Below, one piece after another: positions 57,356 to 64,000 of a DNA stretch of 64,000 bases. Numbering within the stretch: position 1 is the first letter of the stretch; each line of letters starts with the position of its first letter. The position numbers and the translations under genes were made by a program. The stretch covers positions 25,720 through 89,719 of the forward strand of contig QIIW01000082.1 in NCBI GenBank assembly GCA_003231645.1, written 5' to 3'. The notes under the pieces are model-generated. The model saw only the letters and a list, made by a program, of their open reading frames with translations. It had not been told where the DNA came from and made no database searches. The stretch comes from Acidimicrobiia bacterium. Lineage in GTDB: Bacteria; Actinomycetota; Acidimicrobiia; Acidimicrobiales; Aldehydirespiratoraceae.

Positions 57356-57916
57356 TCACCCGACGGAGCGATCACGAGTTCCAGCCGACGCTGGTCGGCC
57401 GGAGCGTCGGCTGCCGACGACCGCGGCCACGAACCAGGCGGTGCTGAAGACCAGTACCGGTCCCCAGAACTCCCATGACCAACGTGATTGGATTTCATAG
57501 GCGAACCCTCGGCCCAACGCCAGCGCCACGAGGAGGGTGACCCAAACCTGGCGGCGGGCCGAGTAGCGCACCACGCCGGTCTGTTCGAGAACGAAATCGA
57601 GCGTACCGGGCAGACACAGGCCCCAAATCAGCCAGAGGTCGTATTGCACCGGCCAGAGGACGACGCCGGCGAGTGACAGCGCGGCCACGACGAGCGACGT
57701 CGGGTAGAGAGTAATGCAGCGCCGGCACACGCGACGGCCACGAATCGTCACGCACCGGTCGTATTGGTCGTGACGGTGATGGGTACGCCACATCGCCCGC
57801 CGCGATTCTTCGGCCCTGCGGTGTTCTGCCATCGCCTCCGCCACCCGCTCGAATTCCCCACCGGCGGCGAGAGCGTCGGCAGGCACAGCGATGGGCATGG
57901 TGTCGGACTGGGGCAC
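57356..57916 (-). CDS. Membrane protein with a Cys-rich membrane-edge motif (C-terminus may be frameshifted)
   Basis: About 186 residues. A cytosolic head with a His-rich piece (MWRTHHRHDQYDRCVTIRGRRVCRRC) precedes four to five hydrophobic helices (TSLVVAALSLAGVVLWPV, LWLIWGLCLPGTLDFV, WVTLLVALALG, FWGPVLVFSTAWFVAAVVG). The Cys residues before helix one could bind metal. After GSRRSG the frame ends quickly, whereas another frame immediately downstream (57301 to about 57415) reads DQRRLELVIAPSGDGSVVAYHATALL with good codon use. This suggests a frameshift near 57410-57418. Start is GTG 57916 or ATG 57898. No named family recognised. Confidence 0.6.
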   Translation of the reverse strand: MPQSDTMPIAVPADALAAGGEFERVAEAMAEHRRAEESRRAMWRTHHRHDQYDRCVTIRGRRVCRRCITLYPTSLVVAALSLAGVVLWPVQYDLWLIWGLCLPGTLDFVLEQTGVVRYSARRQVWVTLLVALALGRGFAYEIQSRWSWEFWGPVLVFSTAWFVAAVVGSRRSGRPASAGTRDRSVG

Positions 57917-57985
57917 GTTCGTCTCATCGGCATCGTGACCTGCACTCTGAGCCCCGGGGCCTCGAATGGGTCGCCGACGCGACGT

Positions 57986-58759
57986 TCAGCGGACGATTCC
58001 GCCGCCGTCGACCACCAGGGACTGCCCGTTGACCATCGCGGCCGAATCGGATGCCAGCCAGACCACCACGGTCGCAATCTCGTCGGGGGTGATCAGCCGG
58101 CCCTGGATATTGGACCTGGCGATCAGTTTCTCGATTTCGGGGTTGTCAGCGATGAATCCACGGATCATGGGGGTGTCGGTGGAGCCCGGAAGAACGGCAT
58201 TGGCCCGGATTCCCCGACGAGCGTATTCCTGGGCGGCCACCTTGGTGAGCCCGACCACGCCGTGCTTGGCCGCGGTGTAGTGCGGCTGACCGGGCGCAGC
58301 CACCACGCCCGCCCCCGACGACGTGTTGACGATTGCTCCCCCACCGGCAGCCACCATGTGACGCAACTCGTGCTTCATGCAGAGGAACACGCTGGTGAGG
58401 TTGACCGCGATCATGTGATCCCAGAGTTCCGTCTCGAGGGTGTGGAACTCACGCATGGTGTCGGAGATTCCTGCGTTGTTGAACGCGATGTCGATACGAC
58501 CATGGTCGGCGACGATCCGATCGGTCATGCGAGAAACCGCGTCCTCGTCGGTGACGTCGATCTCGACGGCCGAGGCGCTGCCGCCCGAGCCGCTGTCAGC
58601 CGCGGCGACTATCAACTCGACGGTCTTCGCCGCACCGATCGAGTCACGATCGGCGACCACGACGTGGGCCGCCCCCTCGGCGGCGAACAGCAGCGCAGCC
58701 GAGCGGCCGATTCCGGATCCGGCACCGGTGACGAGGACGATCTTTCGATCAACGAGCAT
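57986..58759 (-). CDS. Short-chain dehydrogenase/reductase
   Basis: A 257-residue SDR. The cofactor loop VLVTGAGSGIGRSAALLFAA and NNAGISD are present, with catalytic YTAAKHG, Ser in NTSSGAGVV and the terminal VNGQSLVVDGGGIV. The pattern fits the classical SDR subfamily; substrate not predictable. ATG 58759 is the conserved start. Confidence 0.92.
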   Translation of the reverse strand: MLVDRKIVLVTGAGSGIGRSAALLFAAEGAAHVVVADRDSIGAAKTVELIVAAADSGSGGSASAVEIDVTDEDAVSRMTDRIVADHGRIDIAFNNAGISDTMREFHTLETELWDHMIAVNLTSVFLCMKHELRHMVAAGGGAIVNTSSGAGVVAAPGQPHYTAAKHGVVGLTKVAAQEYARRGIRANAVLPGSTDTPMIRGFIADNPEIEKLIARSNIQGRLITPDEIATVVVWLASDSAAMVNGQSLVVDGGGIVR

Positions 58760-58899
58760 GGCTACTCCGTTCTCGAAGCCGTTCGATGATGGTGGCGTTG
58801 GCCTCACCACCACCCTCGCACATTGTCCGGAGGCCGTAGCACCCGCCGGGGTACGAACCACGCCGACCGTGCAAGCCTCCGGACATGGCCCTGTCCTGC

Positions 58900-59249
58900 C
58901 CCTGCCACGGCGCTGTTCACGTCGATCCGAGTCGATCGGTCGACCGACTTCGACAAGGTCTCCTTCTCCGACCTACGGGTGCCGATGGCCGACGTGGCCG
59001 GCGAGATCAACGGGGCGCGCGGTAGCACCACCCCCGAAACTGATCGATCCGGCCCGTCGGTTCACCGTAGCGTTGGGTGACGATCCGGCTGTCGGCTGGG
59101 CACAATACGAACTCATGGTCCGCCACCCGGTCTCGATCGGTGGTGGCGCCAACGAGGTTCAGCGCGACAACATCGGGGAACGGGCGCTGGGCCGATCGAG
59201 AGGACCGAGACCCGACAAGGACACGCCGTGGCGACACATCCCGAAATGA
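58900..59249 (+). pseudogene. Remnant of an acyl-CoA dehydrogenase
   Basis: Two separate plus frames match acyl-CoA dehydrogenases. The first (about 58909-59010) reads IRVDRSTDFDKVSFSDLRVP and ADVAGEIN, the middle barrel. The second (about 59040-59249) reads YELMVRHPVSIGGGANEVQR and DNIGERALGRSRGPRPDK, the C-terminal FAD/substrate segment. Roughly 150 residues between them and the N-terminal third are missing, and the frame changes. The remnant ends in the first codons of the alpha-galactosidase gene. Confidence 0.75.
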
Positions 59250-61387
59250 TCAGCGGAATCCCGGCCGACAAGTTGATCGTACATCTGCGTTCCGACGGCG
59301 TGTCGGTGGTGGTCGACGCCTCGGCCGGAGTCCCGTGGATCCGGCACTGGGGCCGCGATCTCGGCGACATCACACCTGCCTCTGTGGCCGACGCGCTCGT
59401 GGCACCGGTGGCCGCCGGATCGCTTGATGCCGTCGCACCGCTCACCGTGGTGCCCTGCCATGGCGACGGCTTTGTCGGCCCGCCCGGCATCGAGGTCCAC
59501 CGCGGCGACGGCTCGGGCTGGGCGCCGCGGTTCACGACCACGAGGGTGGCCCGACCCGACGACAACGCCGTCGTCACCACATCGGTCGACGAAGTGGCGT
59601 CGCTCGAACTGACCACCACAGTCTTCCTCGATCGCCACGGCGCAGTTTCGGTCATCGCCGACCTGACCAACACCGGGCCCGATGATCTCTGGGTCGTGGC
59701 CCTCGAGATGGCACTGCCGGTGGCCACGGATGCGGCCGAAATCGTGTCGTTCGGCGGTCGGTGGTCCAACGAATACCAAGCCGACCGACGGCGGTGGCCT
59801 CCCGGCACGAGCGTCGTCGAAACCCGTCTCGGTCGCACGTCGCACGAATCGCCGCCGCTGGTGATGGTGGGGACCGCCGGGTTCGGCGAATGGACCGGTG
59901 AGGTCTGGATGGCCCACCTTGCATGGAGTGGCAATCACCGGATCGCAGCGGTGCGTCTGGCCGATGGCCGTCGCTACCTCACCGGCGGTGATCTGCTGCA
60001 TCCCGGCGAGGTCGTGCTCGCCGCGGGCGAGTCACTCACCACTCCCCCGCTCATCGGTAGCTTCAGCGCCCGCGGTGTCGGTGAGGCCAGCCGGCGCTAC
60101 CACCGGATCGTCCGTTCGATGAGCCATCGGGTGGCCAACCCGAGGCCGCGTCCGGTGTTGCTCAACACGTGGGAGGCCGTCTACTTCGACCACGACGCCA
60201 CTCGGCTGCGGGCGCTGGCCGATCGCGCCGCGGCGGTCGGAGTCGAGCGGTTCGTCCTCGACGACGGCTGGTTCGGGGCGAGGCGCGATGACCAGGCCGG
60301 CCTCGGTGACTGGACGGTGAGCCCCGATGCCCATCCCGACGGCCTCGGCCCGCTGATCGATCACGTCCGGGGACTGGGTATGTCGTTCGGCATCTGGGTC
60401 GAGCCCGAGATGGTCAACGAGGATTCCGACCTTTACCGGGCCCACCCCGACTGGACTCTCGAGACACTCGGCTACCCGAGCGTTCACGGCCGGGGTCAGC
60501 TGGTCCTCGATCTGGGGCGGCCCGAGGCGTTCGATCATGTGTTGGGCCAACTCGACACGCTGCTCGCCGACCACGAGATCGAATACGTGAAGTGGGATCA
60601 CAACCGTCCGCTGGTGCAGGGCAGCGGTGCCGACCTACGTGCCGGGACGAGACGCCAGACCTTGGCGTTGTACGCCCTGGTCGATGAACTGCGGAGGCGC
60701 CATCCGAGCGTGGAGTTCGAGTCGTGCTCCAGCGGTGGTGGCCGTGTCGACCTCGGGATCCTCCTGCGAACCGAGCGGGTATGGGCATCGGATTGCAACG
60801 ATGCGCTCGACCGCCAGCGCATCCAGCGCGGCACATCGCTGCTGCTTCCGCCCGAGGTCATGGGATGTCACATCGGCCCCCCGACCGCGCACACCACCGG
60901 GCGCACCCATCCTCTTTGCTTCCGGGCCGCCACCGCGTTCTTCGGCCATCTCGGCATCGAATGGAACCTGCTTGACTGCACCGACGACGAACTGGCCCAG
61001 GTCGCCTCGGTGGTGGCGCTGCACAAGACCCACCGGGTTCTGCTCCACGGCGGCGACGTGGTGAGGTTCGACCCAGCCGACGATGCGGGTCTGGCCGGCG
61101 GCGTCTATTCGCCCGATCGGCGCGAGGCGCTGGTGTCGTACGCCCGCGTGAACTCCGGGGCATCGCTCACGGCGGCACCACTGCGTCTTCCCGGGCTGAT
61201 ACCCGACGCCGTCTACCGGGTCGAACACGTGCCGTTCCCGGGAGAGACATGGGGGATGGCCATTTCCCACCCGTCGTGGCCGGCAACCGGGATCGACCTC
61301 ACCGGTGCCCAACTCGCCGGCCACGGGTTGCAGTTGCCGGTGCTGCTCCCGGAGCGGGCCTTCGTGTTTCACCTGCAGGTGCAATAG
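59228..61387 (+). CDS. GH36-family alpha-galactosidase
   Basis: A 719-residue glycoside hydrolase. N-terminal beta-sandwich (residues about 1-300), then the (beta/alpha)8 barrel with VLDDGWFGARRDDQAGLGDW, GIWVEPEMVNEDSDL, YVKWDHNR (nucleophile Asp), ESCSSGGGRVDLGILLRTERVWASDCND (acid/base Asp) and a C-terminal beta domain. It removes terminal alpha-galactose from oligosaccharides. No signal peptide, so cytosolic. GTG 59228 is used; the ATG at 59246 is an alternative. It stands alone with no sugar transporter nearby. Confidence 0.94.
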   Translation: MATHPEMISGIPADKLIVHLRSDGVSVVVDASAGVPWIRHWGRDLGDITPASVADALVAPVAAGSLDAVAPLTVVPCHGDGFVGPPGIEVHRGDGSGWAPRFTTTRVARPDDNAVVTTSVDEVASLELTTTVFLDRHGAVSVIADLTNTGPDDLWVVALEMALPVATDAAEIVSFGGRWSNEYQADRRRWPPGTSVVETRLGRTSHESPPLVMVGTAGFGEWTGEVWMAHLAWSGNHRIAAVRLADGRRYLTGGDLLHPGEVVLAAGESLTTPPLIGSFSARGVGEASRRYHRIVRSMSHRVANPRPRPVLLNTWEAVYFDHDATRLRALADRAAAVGVERFVLDDGWFGARRDDQAGLGDWTVSPDAHPDGLGPLIDHVRGLGMSFGIWVEPEMVNEDSDLYRAHPDWTLETLGYPSVHGRGQLVLDLGRPEAFDHVLGQLDTLLADHEIEYVKWDHNRPLVQGSGADLRAGTRRQTLALYALVDELRRRHPSVEFESCSSGGGRVDLGILLRTERVWASDCNDALDRQRIQRGTSLLLPPEVMGCHIGPPTAHTTGRTHPLCFRAATAFFGHLGIEWNLLDCTDDELAQVASVVALHKTHRVLLHGGDVVRFDPADDAGLAGGVYSPDRREALVSYARVNSGASLTAAPLRLPGLIPDAVYRVEHVPFPGETWGMAISHPSWPATGIDLTGAQLAGHGLQLPVLLPERAFVFHLQVQ

Positions 61388-61425
61388 CGGGCCCACTCGA
61401 CGGCAGGGGCAACGTCACACAAGGA

Positions 61426-61461
61426 TTGCCGGATATATCGAGATCTGTCAATATGTTATTC
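61426..61461 (+). promoter_or_regulatory. arsR promoter and operator
   Basis: A -35-like TTGCCG (61426-61431) and a weak -10-like CAATAT (61449-61454) are spaced 17 bases. Between and over them lies an imperfect inverted repeat ATATCGAGA-TC-TGTCAATAT (61435-61454), typical in form for ArsR-family operators. The ArsR ATG at 61462 falls about seven bases after the -10 and no Shine-Dalgarno sequence precedes it, so a leaderless mRNA is likely. Confidence 0.5.
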
Positions 61462-61803
61462 ATGCCCGAACGACCCACGCCGTGTTGTGTGCCGCTCCTG
61501 GTCTCCCCACTAAGCGACGAGGACGCCGGACGGCTCGCCGGGGCGCTCAAGGCGTTGGCCGATCCTGTGCGGCTCAGGCTGGTGAGCCTGATCGCAGCGT
61601 CCGACGGCGGCGAGGCCTGCGCCTGTGACCTGACTGCCCCCACCGGCAGGTCCCAGGCGACCGTCAGCCATCATCTGAGCCAGCTCGTCAAGGCGGGGAT
61701 CATCGAGCGCGAACAGCGGGGCAAGTGGGCCTGGTTCAGGCTCGATCGCGGTCGAATCGAGAGCGTGTGTGCCGCTCTGAGTTCACCCGGCCCGAACCGT
61801 TGA
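61462..61803 (+). CDS. ArsR/SmtB-family repressor
   Basis: About 113 residues, start ATG 61462 (MPERPTPCCVPLL). The winged helix is LKALADPVRLRLVSLIAA, TGRSQATVSHHLSQLVKAGII and the wing EREQRGKWAWFRL. Cysteines at positions 8-9 (CC) and the CxC of EACACDLT resemble the two-part As(III)-binding sites of actinobacterial ArsR proteins. It likely represses its own gene and perhaps a distant arsenic operon; no arsenic gene follows it here, and TPL downstream is on the other strand. Confidence 0.85.
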   Translation: MPERPTPCCVPLLVSPLSDEDAGRLAGALKALADPVRLRLVSLIAASDGGEACACDLTAPTGRSQATVSHHLSQLVKAGIIEREQRGKWAWFRLDRGRIESVCAALSSPGPNR

Positions 61804-61808
61804 CGGCC

Positions 61809-61828
61809 TGCGGGGCCGATCCCCCGCA
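61809..61828. terminator. Possible bidirectional terminator hairpin between arsR and the lyase gene
   Basis: TGCGGGG (61809-61815) and CCCCGCA (61822-61828) form a 7-bp GC stem with a 6-base loop in the gap between two convergent genes. No U-tract follows on either strand, so it is a weak candidate only. Confidence 0.3.
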
Positions 61829-61837
61829 CCCGCCGGA

Positions 61838-63226
61838 TCAGGCGACCGGCTCGAATCGGGCTTGGAAGAACCGCAGGGTGTCGGGCTCGTAGGCGAACTT
61901 CAGCCCACCGATGCTCTCGCGGCGCTCGTGGACCCTGATAACCGATTCGGCGGTCACGTCCATGTGTGACTGGGTGTAGACCCGTCGGGGAATCGTGAGG
62001 CGAACCAACTCCAGACCCGGATGGCGGTTCTCTCCCGTCTCCGGGTCGCGTCCGGCCGACACGATGCCCCGCTCCATGCCTCTCACGCCGGAGTCGACGT
62101 AGATCGCGGCGGTCAGGGCCTGGGCCGGGAACCGATCCTGGGGCAGGTGCTCGAGGATGGTGGCCGCGTCGAGGAACACTCCATGACCACCGATCGGCCT
62201 GATCACCGGAACCCCGGCCTTGATGAGCGCGTCGCCAAGGTACTCGACCTGACCGACCCGGCACCGGATGTGATCGTCGGTGTCGACCATCTCGCGGATG
62301 CCGACGGCGAGTGCCTCCATGTCGCGGCCCGACATGCCGCCGTAGGTGTGAAGCCCCTCGAAGGCCACCAGCATGGCACGGGCCTGTCTGGCCAGCTTGG
62401 GGTCGCGCACGGCCAGGAACCCGCCGATGTTGACCAGATTGTCCTTCTTCGATGACACCGTCGCGCCGTCGGAGAAGGAGGTCATCTCTCTTAGAATCTG
62501 GGAGATCGGCCGGTCTTGGTAGCCGTACTCGCGTTGCTGGATGAAATAGGCGTTCTCGGCGGCGCGGGTCGCGTCGAGCATGACGAGAACGCCGAGCGGC
62601 TGACAGTATTCGTACACCTCGCGGAGATTGGCCATCGACACGGGCTGCCCGCCGGCCATGTTGACGTTGGTCTCGAACGACACGTAGGGAACCCGTTCGG
62701 CTCCGTACTCGTCGACCACCGAACGCAGCTTGGCCATGTCGATGTTGCCCTTGAACGGGTGGAGGCTGTGAGGGTCGTGAGCCTCGTCGATGATCACGTC
62801 GACGAAGCGCCCACCGGCCCTTTCCTGGTGGTAACGGGTGGTCGTGAAGTACATGTTGCCCGGCACGACATCACCATCGGAGATGAGGATCTGGCTGAGG
62901 ATGTGCTCGGCGCCCCGCCCCTGATGGGTCGGGATGAGCTCCTCGTATCCGTAGACCTCGTGCACCGCGTCGACCAGCTTGTAGAAACTCTTCGATCCGG
63001 CGTAGGACTCGTCGCCGAGCATCAGGGCCGACCACTGGCGATCCGACATGGCGGAGGTGCCCGAGTCGGTGAGAAGGTCGATGTAGACGTCGTCGGCCTT
63101 GAGGAGAAAGGTGTTGTAGCCGGCCTCGGTGATGGCCGTTTCTCGTTCCCCACGCGAGGTCATGCGGATCGGTTCGACCATCTTGATTTTCCATGGCTCG
63201 GCCCAGGTGCGGTGCGAGGTGTCCAT
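61838..63226 (-). CDS. Tyrosine phenol-lyase (beta-tyrosinase)
   Basis: A 462-residue PLP-dependent beta-eliminating lyase. It has EAGYNTFLLKADDVYIDLLTDSGT, PTHQGRGAEHILSQ, GNMYFTTTRYHQ (tyrosine phenol-lyase Thr near 128), the PLP lysine in VSSKKDNLVNIGG (K261), GVRGMERGI and a phenylalanine-containing C-terminus LRFFQARF. Tryptophanases have Asp and His at the Thr and Phe positions, so phenol-lyase is favoured: tyrosine to phenol, pyruvate and ammonia. The ATG is preceded by GGAGAAGCAC. Divergent Lrp-type regulator at 63325. Confidence 0.88.
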   Translation of the reverse strand: MDTSHRTWAEPWKIKMVEPIRMTSRGERETAITEAGYNTFLLKADDVYIDLLTDSGTSAMSDRQWSALMLGDESYAGSKSFYKLVDAVHEVYGYEELIPTHQGRGAEHILSQILISDGDVVPGNMYFTTTRYHQERAGGRFVDVIIDEAHDPHSLHPFKGNIDMAKLRSVVDEYGAERVPYVSFETNVNMAGGQPVSMANLREVYEYCQPLGVLVMLDATRAAENAYFIQQREYGYQDRPISQILREMTSFSDGATVSSKKDNLVNIGGFLAVRDPKLARQARAMLVAFEGLHTYGGMSGRDMEALAVGIREMVDTDDHIRCRVGQVEYLGDALIKAGVPVIRPIGGHGVFLDAATILEHLPQDRFPAQALTAAIYVDSGVRGMERGIVSAGRDPETGENRHPGLELVRLTIPRRVYTQSHMDVTAESVIRVHERRESIGGLKFAYEPDTLRFFQARFEPVA

Positions 63227-63254
63227 GTGCTTCTCCCGTAGATTCCGATGAGTG

Positions 63255-63276
63255 TCCGGTTCAGTACCCGGATAAT
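63255..63276 (+). promoter_or_regulatory. Possible operator and -10 box in the lyase/regulator intergenic region
   Basis: TCCGG and CCGGA (63255-63259 and 63268-63272) form a short inverted repeat eight bases apart, overlapping a GATAAT (63271-63276) that could be the -10 of the Lrp gene. The 98-base region between the divergent genes also carries the repeat GATTCCG twice. An Lrp-type site here would control both genes; no match to the classic Lrp consensus. Confidence 0.3.
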
Positions 63277-63324
63277 GGGCGTATGACCTTGTATCGGCAA
63301 CCGATTCCGTAGAGACTTCGGTTC

Positions 63325-63798
63325 ATGTCCCATCGCAGAACCCTCGACCGCACGGATCACCATCTGGTGGTCCTTCTCCAGAACAATGCACGGATGTCCA
63401 ACAAGGAGCTCGCCGCCGCGGCCGGGATCGCTCCATCGACCTGTTCGGAACGGGTGCGCCGCCTCGAAGCGGAGGGCACCTTCCGCGGATTCCACGCCGA
63501 TGTCGTGCCGGCTGCCCTCGGTATAGGAGTTCAGGCCATGGTGTCGATCCGCCTGCGACGCCAGAACGCCGACGAAGTAGAGGCGTTCCACACCAGGATC
63601 GAGGCCCTCGACGAAGTGGCCGCGGTGTTTCACGTCACCGGCGGCAACGACTTCCTGGTCCACATTTGTGTACGCGACACCGACCACCTTCGGGAGGTGG
63701 TGGTGGGTGAGTTCAGCAAGTTCCCGGAGATCGCCCACCTCGAGTCGTCTCTGATCTTTGATCGCTCCGGGGACGGCACGCTCCCCGACCTGGCCTGA
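63325..63798 (+). CDS. Lrp/AsnC-family transcriptional regulator
   Basis: A 157-residue regulator. N-terminal helix-turn-helix LDRTDHHLVVLLQNNARMSNKELAAAAGIAPSTCSERVRRLEAEG and C-terminal RAM ligand domain (GVQAMVSIRLRRQ, VFHVTGGNDFLVHICV, HLESSLIFDRS). Divergent from the lyase gene, so it may respond to tyrosine or a related amino acid. Start ATG 63325, no strong Shine-Dalgarno sequence. Confidence 0.93.
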   Translation: MSHRRTLDRTDHHLVVLLQNNARMSNKELAAAAGIAPSTCSERVRRLEAEGTFRGFHADVVPAALGIGVQAMVSIRLRRQNADEVEAFHTRIEALDEVAAVFHVTGGNDFLVHICVRDTDHLREVVVGEFSKFPEIAHLESSLIFDRSGDGTLPDLA

Positions 63799-63918
63799 CT
63801 CATTCCGCCGACGTTCGACGGTTCCCGTGGCCGGCCCGCAAGGCCGCACGTCGAGTTGGCGGTAGCGTTGCCGGGCCGGTGCGGCACGACATTCGTCGTT
63901 CTCGTCCGGTGAGACCAA

Positions 63919-63992
63919 CGGGACGTGGCGCAGCTCGGTAGCGCACCTGCTTTGGGAGCAGGGGGTCGTGGGTTCAAATCCCGCCGTCCCGA
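63919..63992 (+). tRNA. tRNA-Pro (anticodon UGG)
   Basis: A full cloverleaf: acceptor stem CGGGACG / CGTCCCG, D stem GCGC/GCGC, anticodon stem CCTGC/GCAGG around loop TTTGGGA with anticodon TGG at 63953-63955, and T arm GTGGG-TTCAAAT-CCCGC. Discriminator A at 63992. CCA is not encoded. The region between 63799 and 63918 holds no other feature I can support. Confidence 0.97.
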
Positions 63993-64000
63993 CAAGCAAA

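Noticed and set aside
63830..63999. Minus-strand frame with GFEPTTPCSQSR over the tRNA gene
   Set aside because: This is the well-known spurious antisense translation of tRNA-Pro; the cloverleaf on the plus strand explains the sequence.

Overview
The window is high-GC, densely coded bacterial DNA, about 65% G+C by eye. Gene content and order point to an actinobacterium, most likely class Acidimicrobiia (Ilumatobacter/Microthrix-like). The evidence is a WhiG/FliA sigma factor, CarD, YlxR, a secreted HtrA-like protease next to an OmpR-type two-component system, many GTG starts and GTGA/ATGA stop-start overlaps. The taxon is inference; the gene families are direct reading.

Region 1-5470: a decayed crotonase-family pseudogene at the left edge, a PfkB (adenosine-kinase-like) kinase, a possible small ORF, an M1 aminopeptidase and a calcineurin-type phosphoesterase.

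Region 5467-40332 lies almost wholly on the minus strand and is a long conserved informational and envelope backbone. In transcription order it runs: response regulator, histidine kinase, HtrA protease; ftsY (frameshifted), ffh, rpsP, khpA, rimM, trmD, rplS, yraN; a small cytochrome c lipoprotein; comM, dprA, xerC, whiG; a secreted LytM-like/lipase fusion; rpsB, tsf, pyrH, frr, cdsA, dxr, rseP, ispG, a small membrane protein, an intrinsic terminator; rimP, nusA, ylxR, infB, rbfA, truB, ribF, ribE, ribBA, ribH. Translation, rRNA maturation, SRP targeting, isoprenoid (MEP) and phospholipid synthesis, and riboflavin synthesis are thus stacked together. A short plus-strand pair (a 36-aa membrane peptide and a Zn-ribbon protein) interrupts it near 31 kb.

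Region 40436-43388 is a MoxR / DUF58 / VWA module on the plus strand. Region 43.4-46.1 kb is a graveyard: a PadR regulator with a nonsense codon, a frameshifted TetR regulator, an adenylate-cyclase fragment and a doubly frameshifted DUF222/HNH gene.

Region 46.1-57.9 kb holds single genes. First is an ArsC-family reductase whose catalytic cysteine codon is replaced by an in-frame TGA, followed at once by a two-stem hairpin with a GGUC apical loop. It is best explained as a selenocysteine-encoding gene and is the main discovery candidate. It is followed by a methyltransferase, PII (glnB), a stand-alone Clp-N protein, a YbaK deacylase, a glutaminyl cyclase, a DEDD exonuclease, a DNA methyltransferase with a possible nuclease partner (possible restriction-modification-like pair), a membrane-anchored TIM-barrel-like protein and CarD.

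Region 57.3-64 kb: a multi-pass membrane protein, an SDR oxidoreductase, an acyl-CoA dehydrogenase remnant, a GH36 alpha-galactosidase, an ArsR repressor with an apparent operator and leaderless start, a tyrosine phenol-lyase divergent from an Lrp/AsnC regulator, and tRNA-Pro(UGG) at the right edge. No CRISPR array, insertion sequence, rRNA gene or replication origin was seen.
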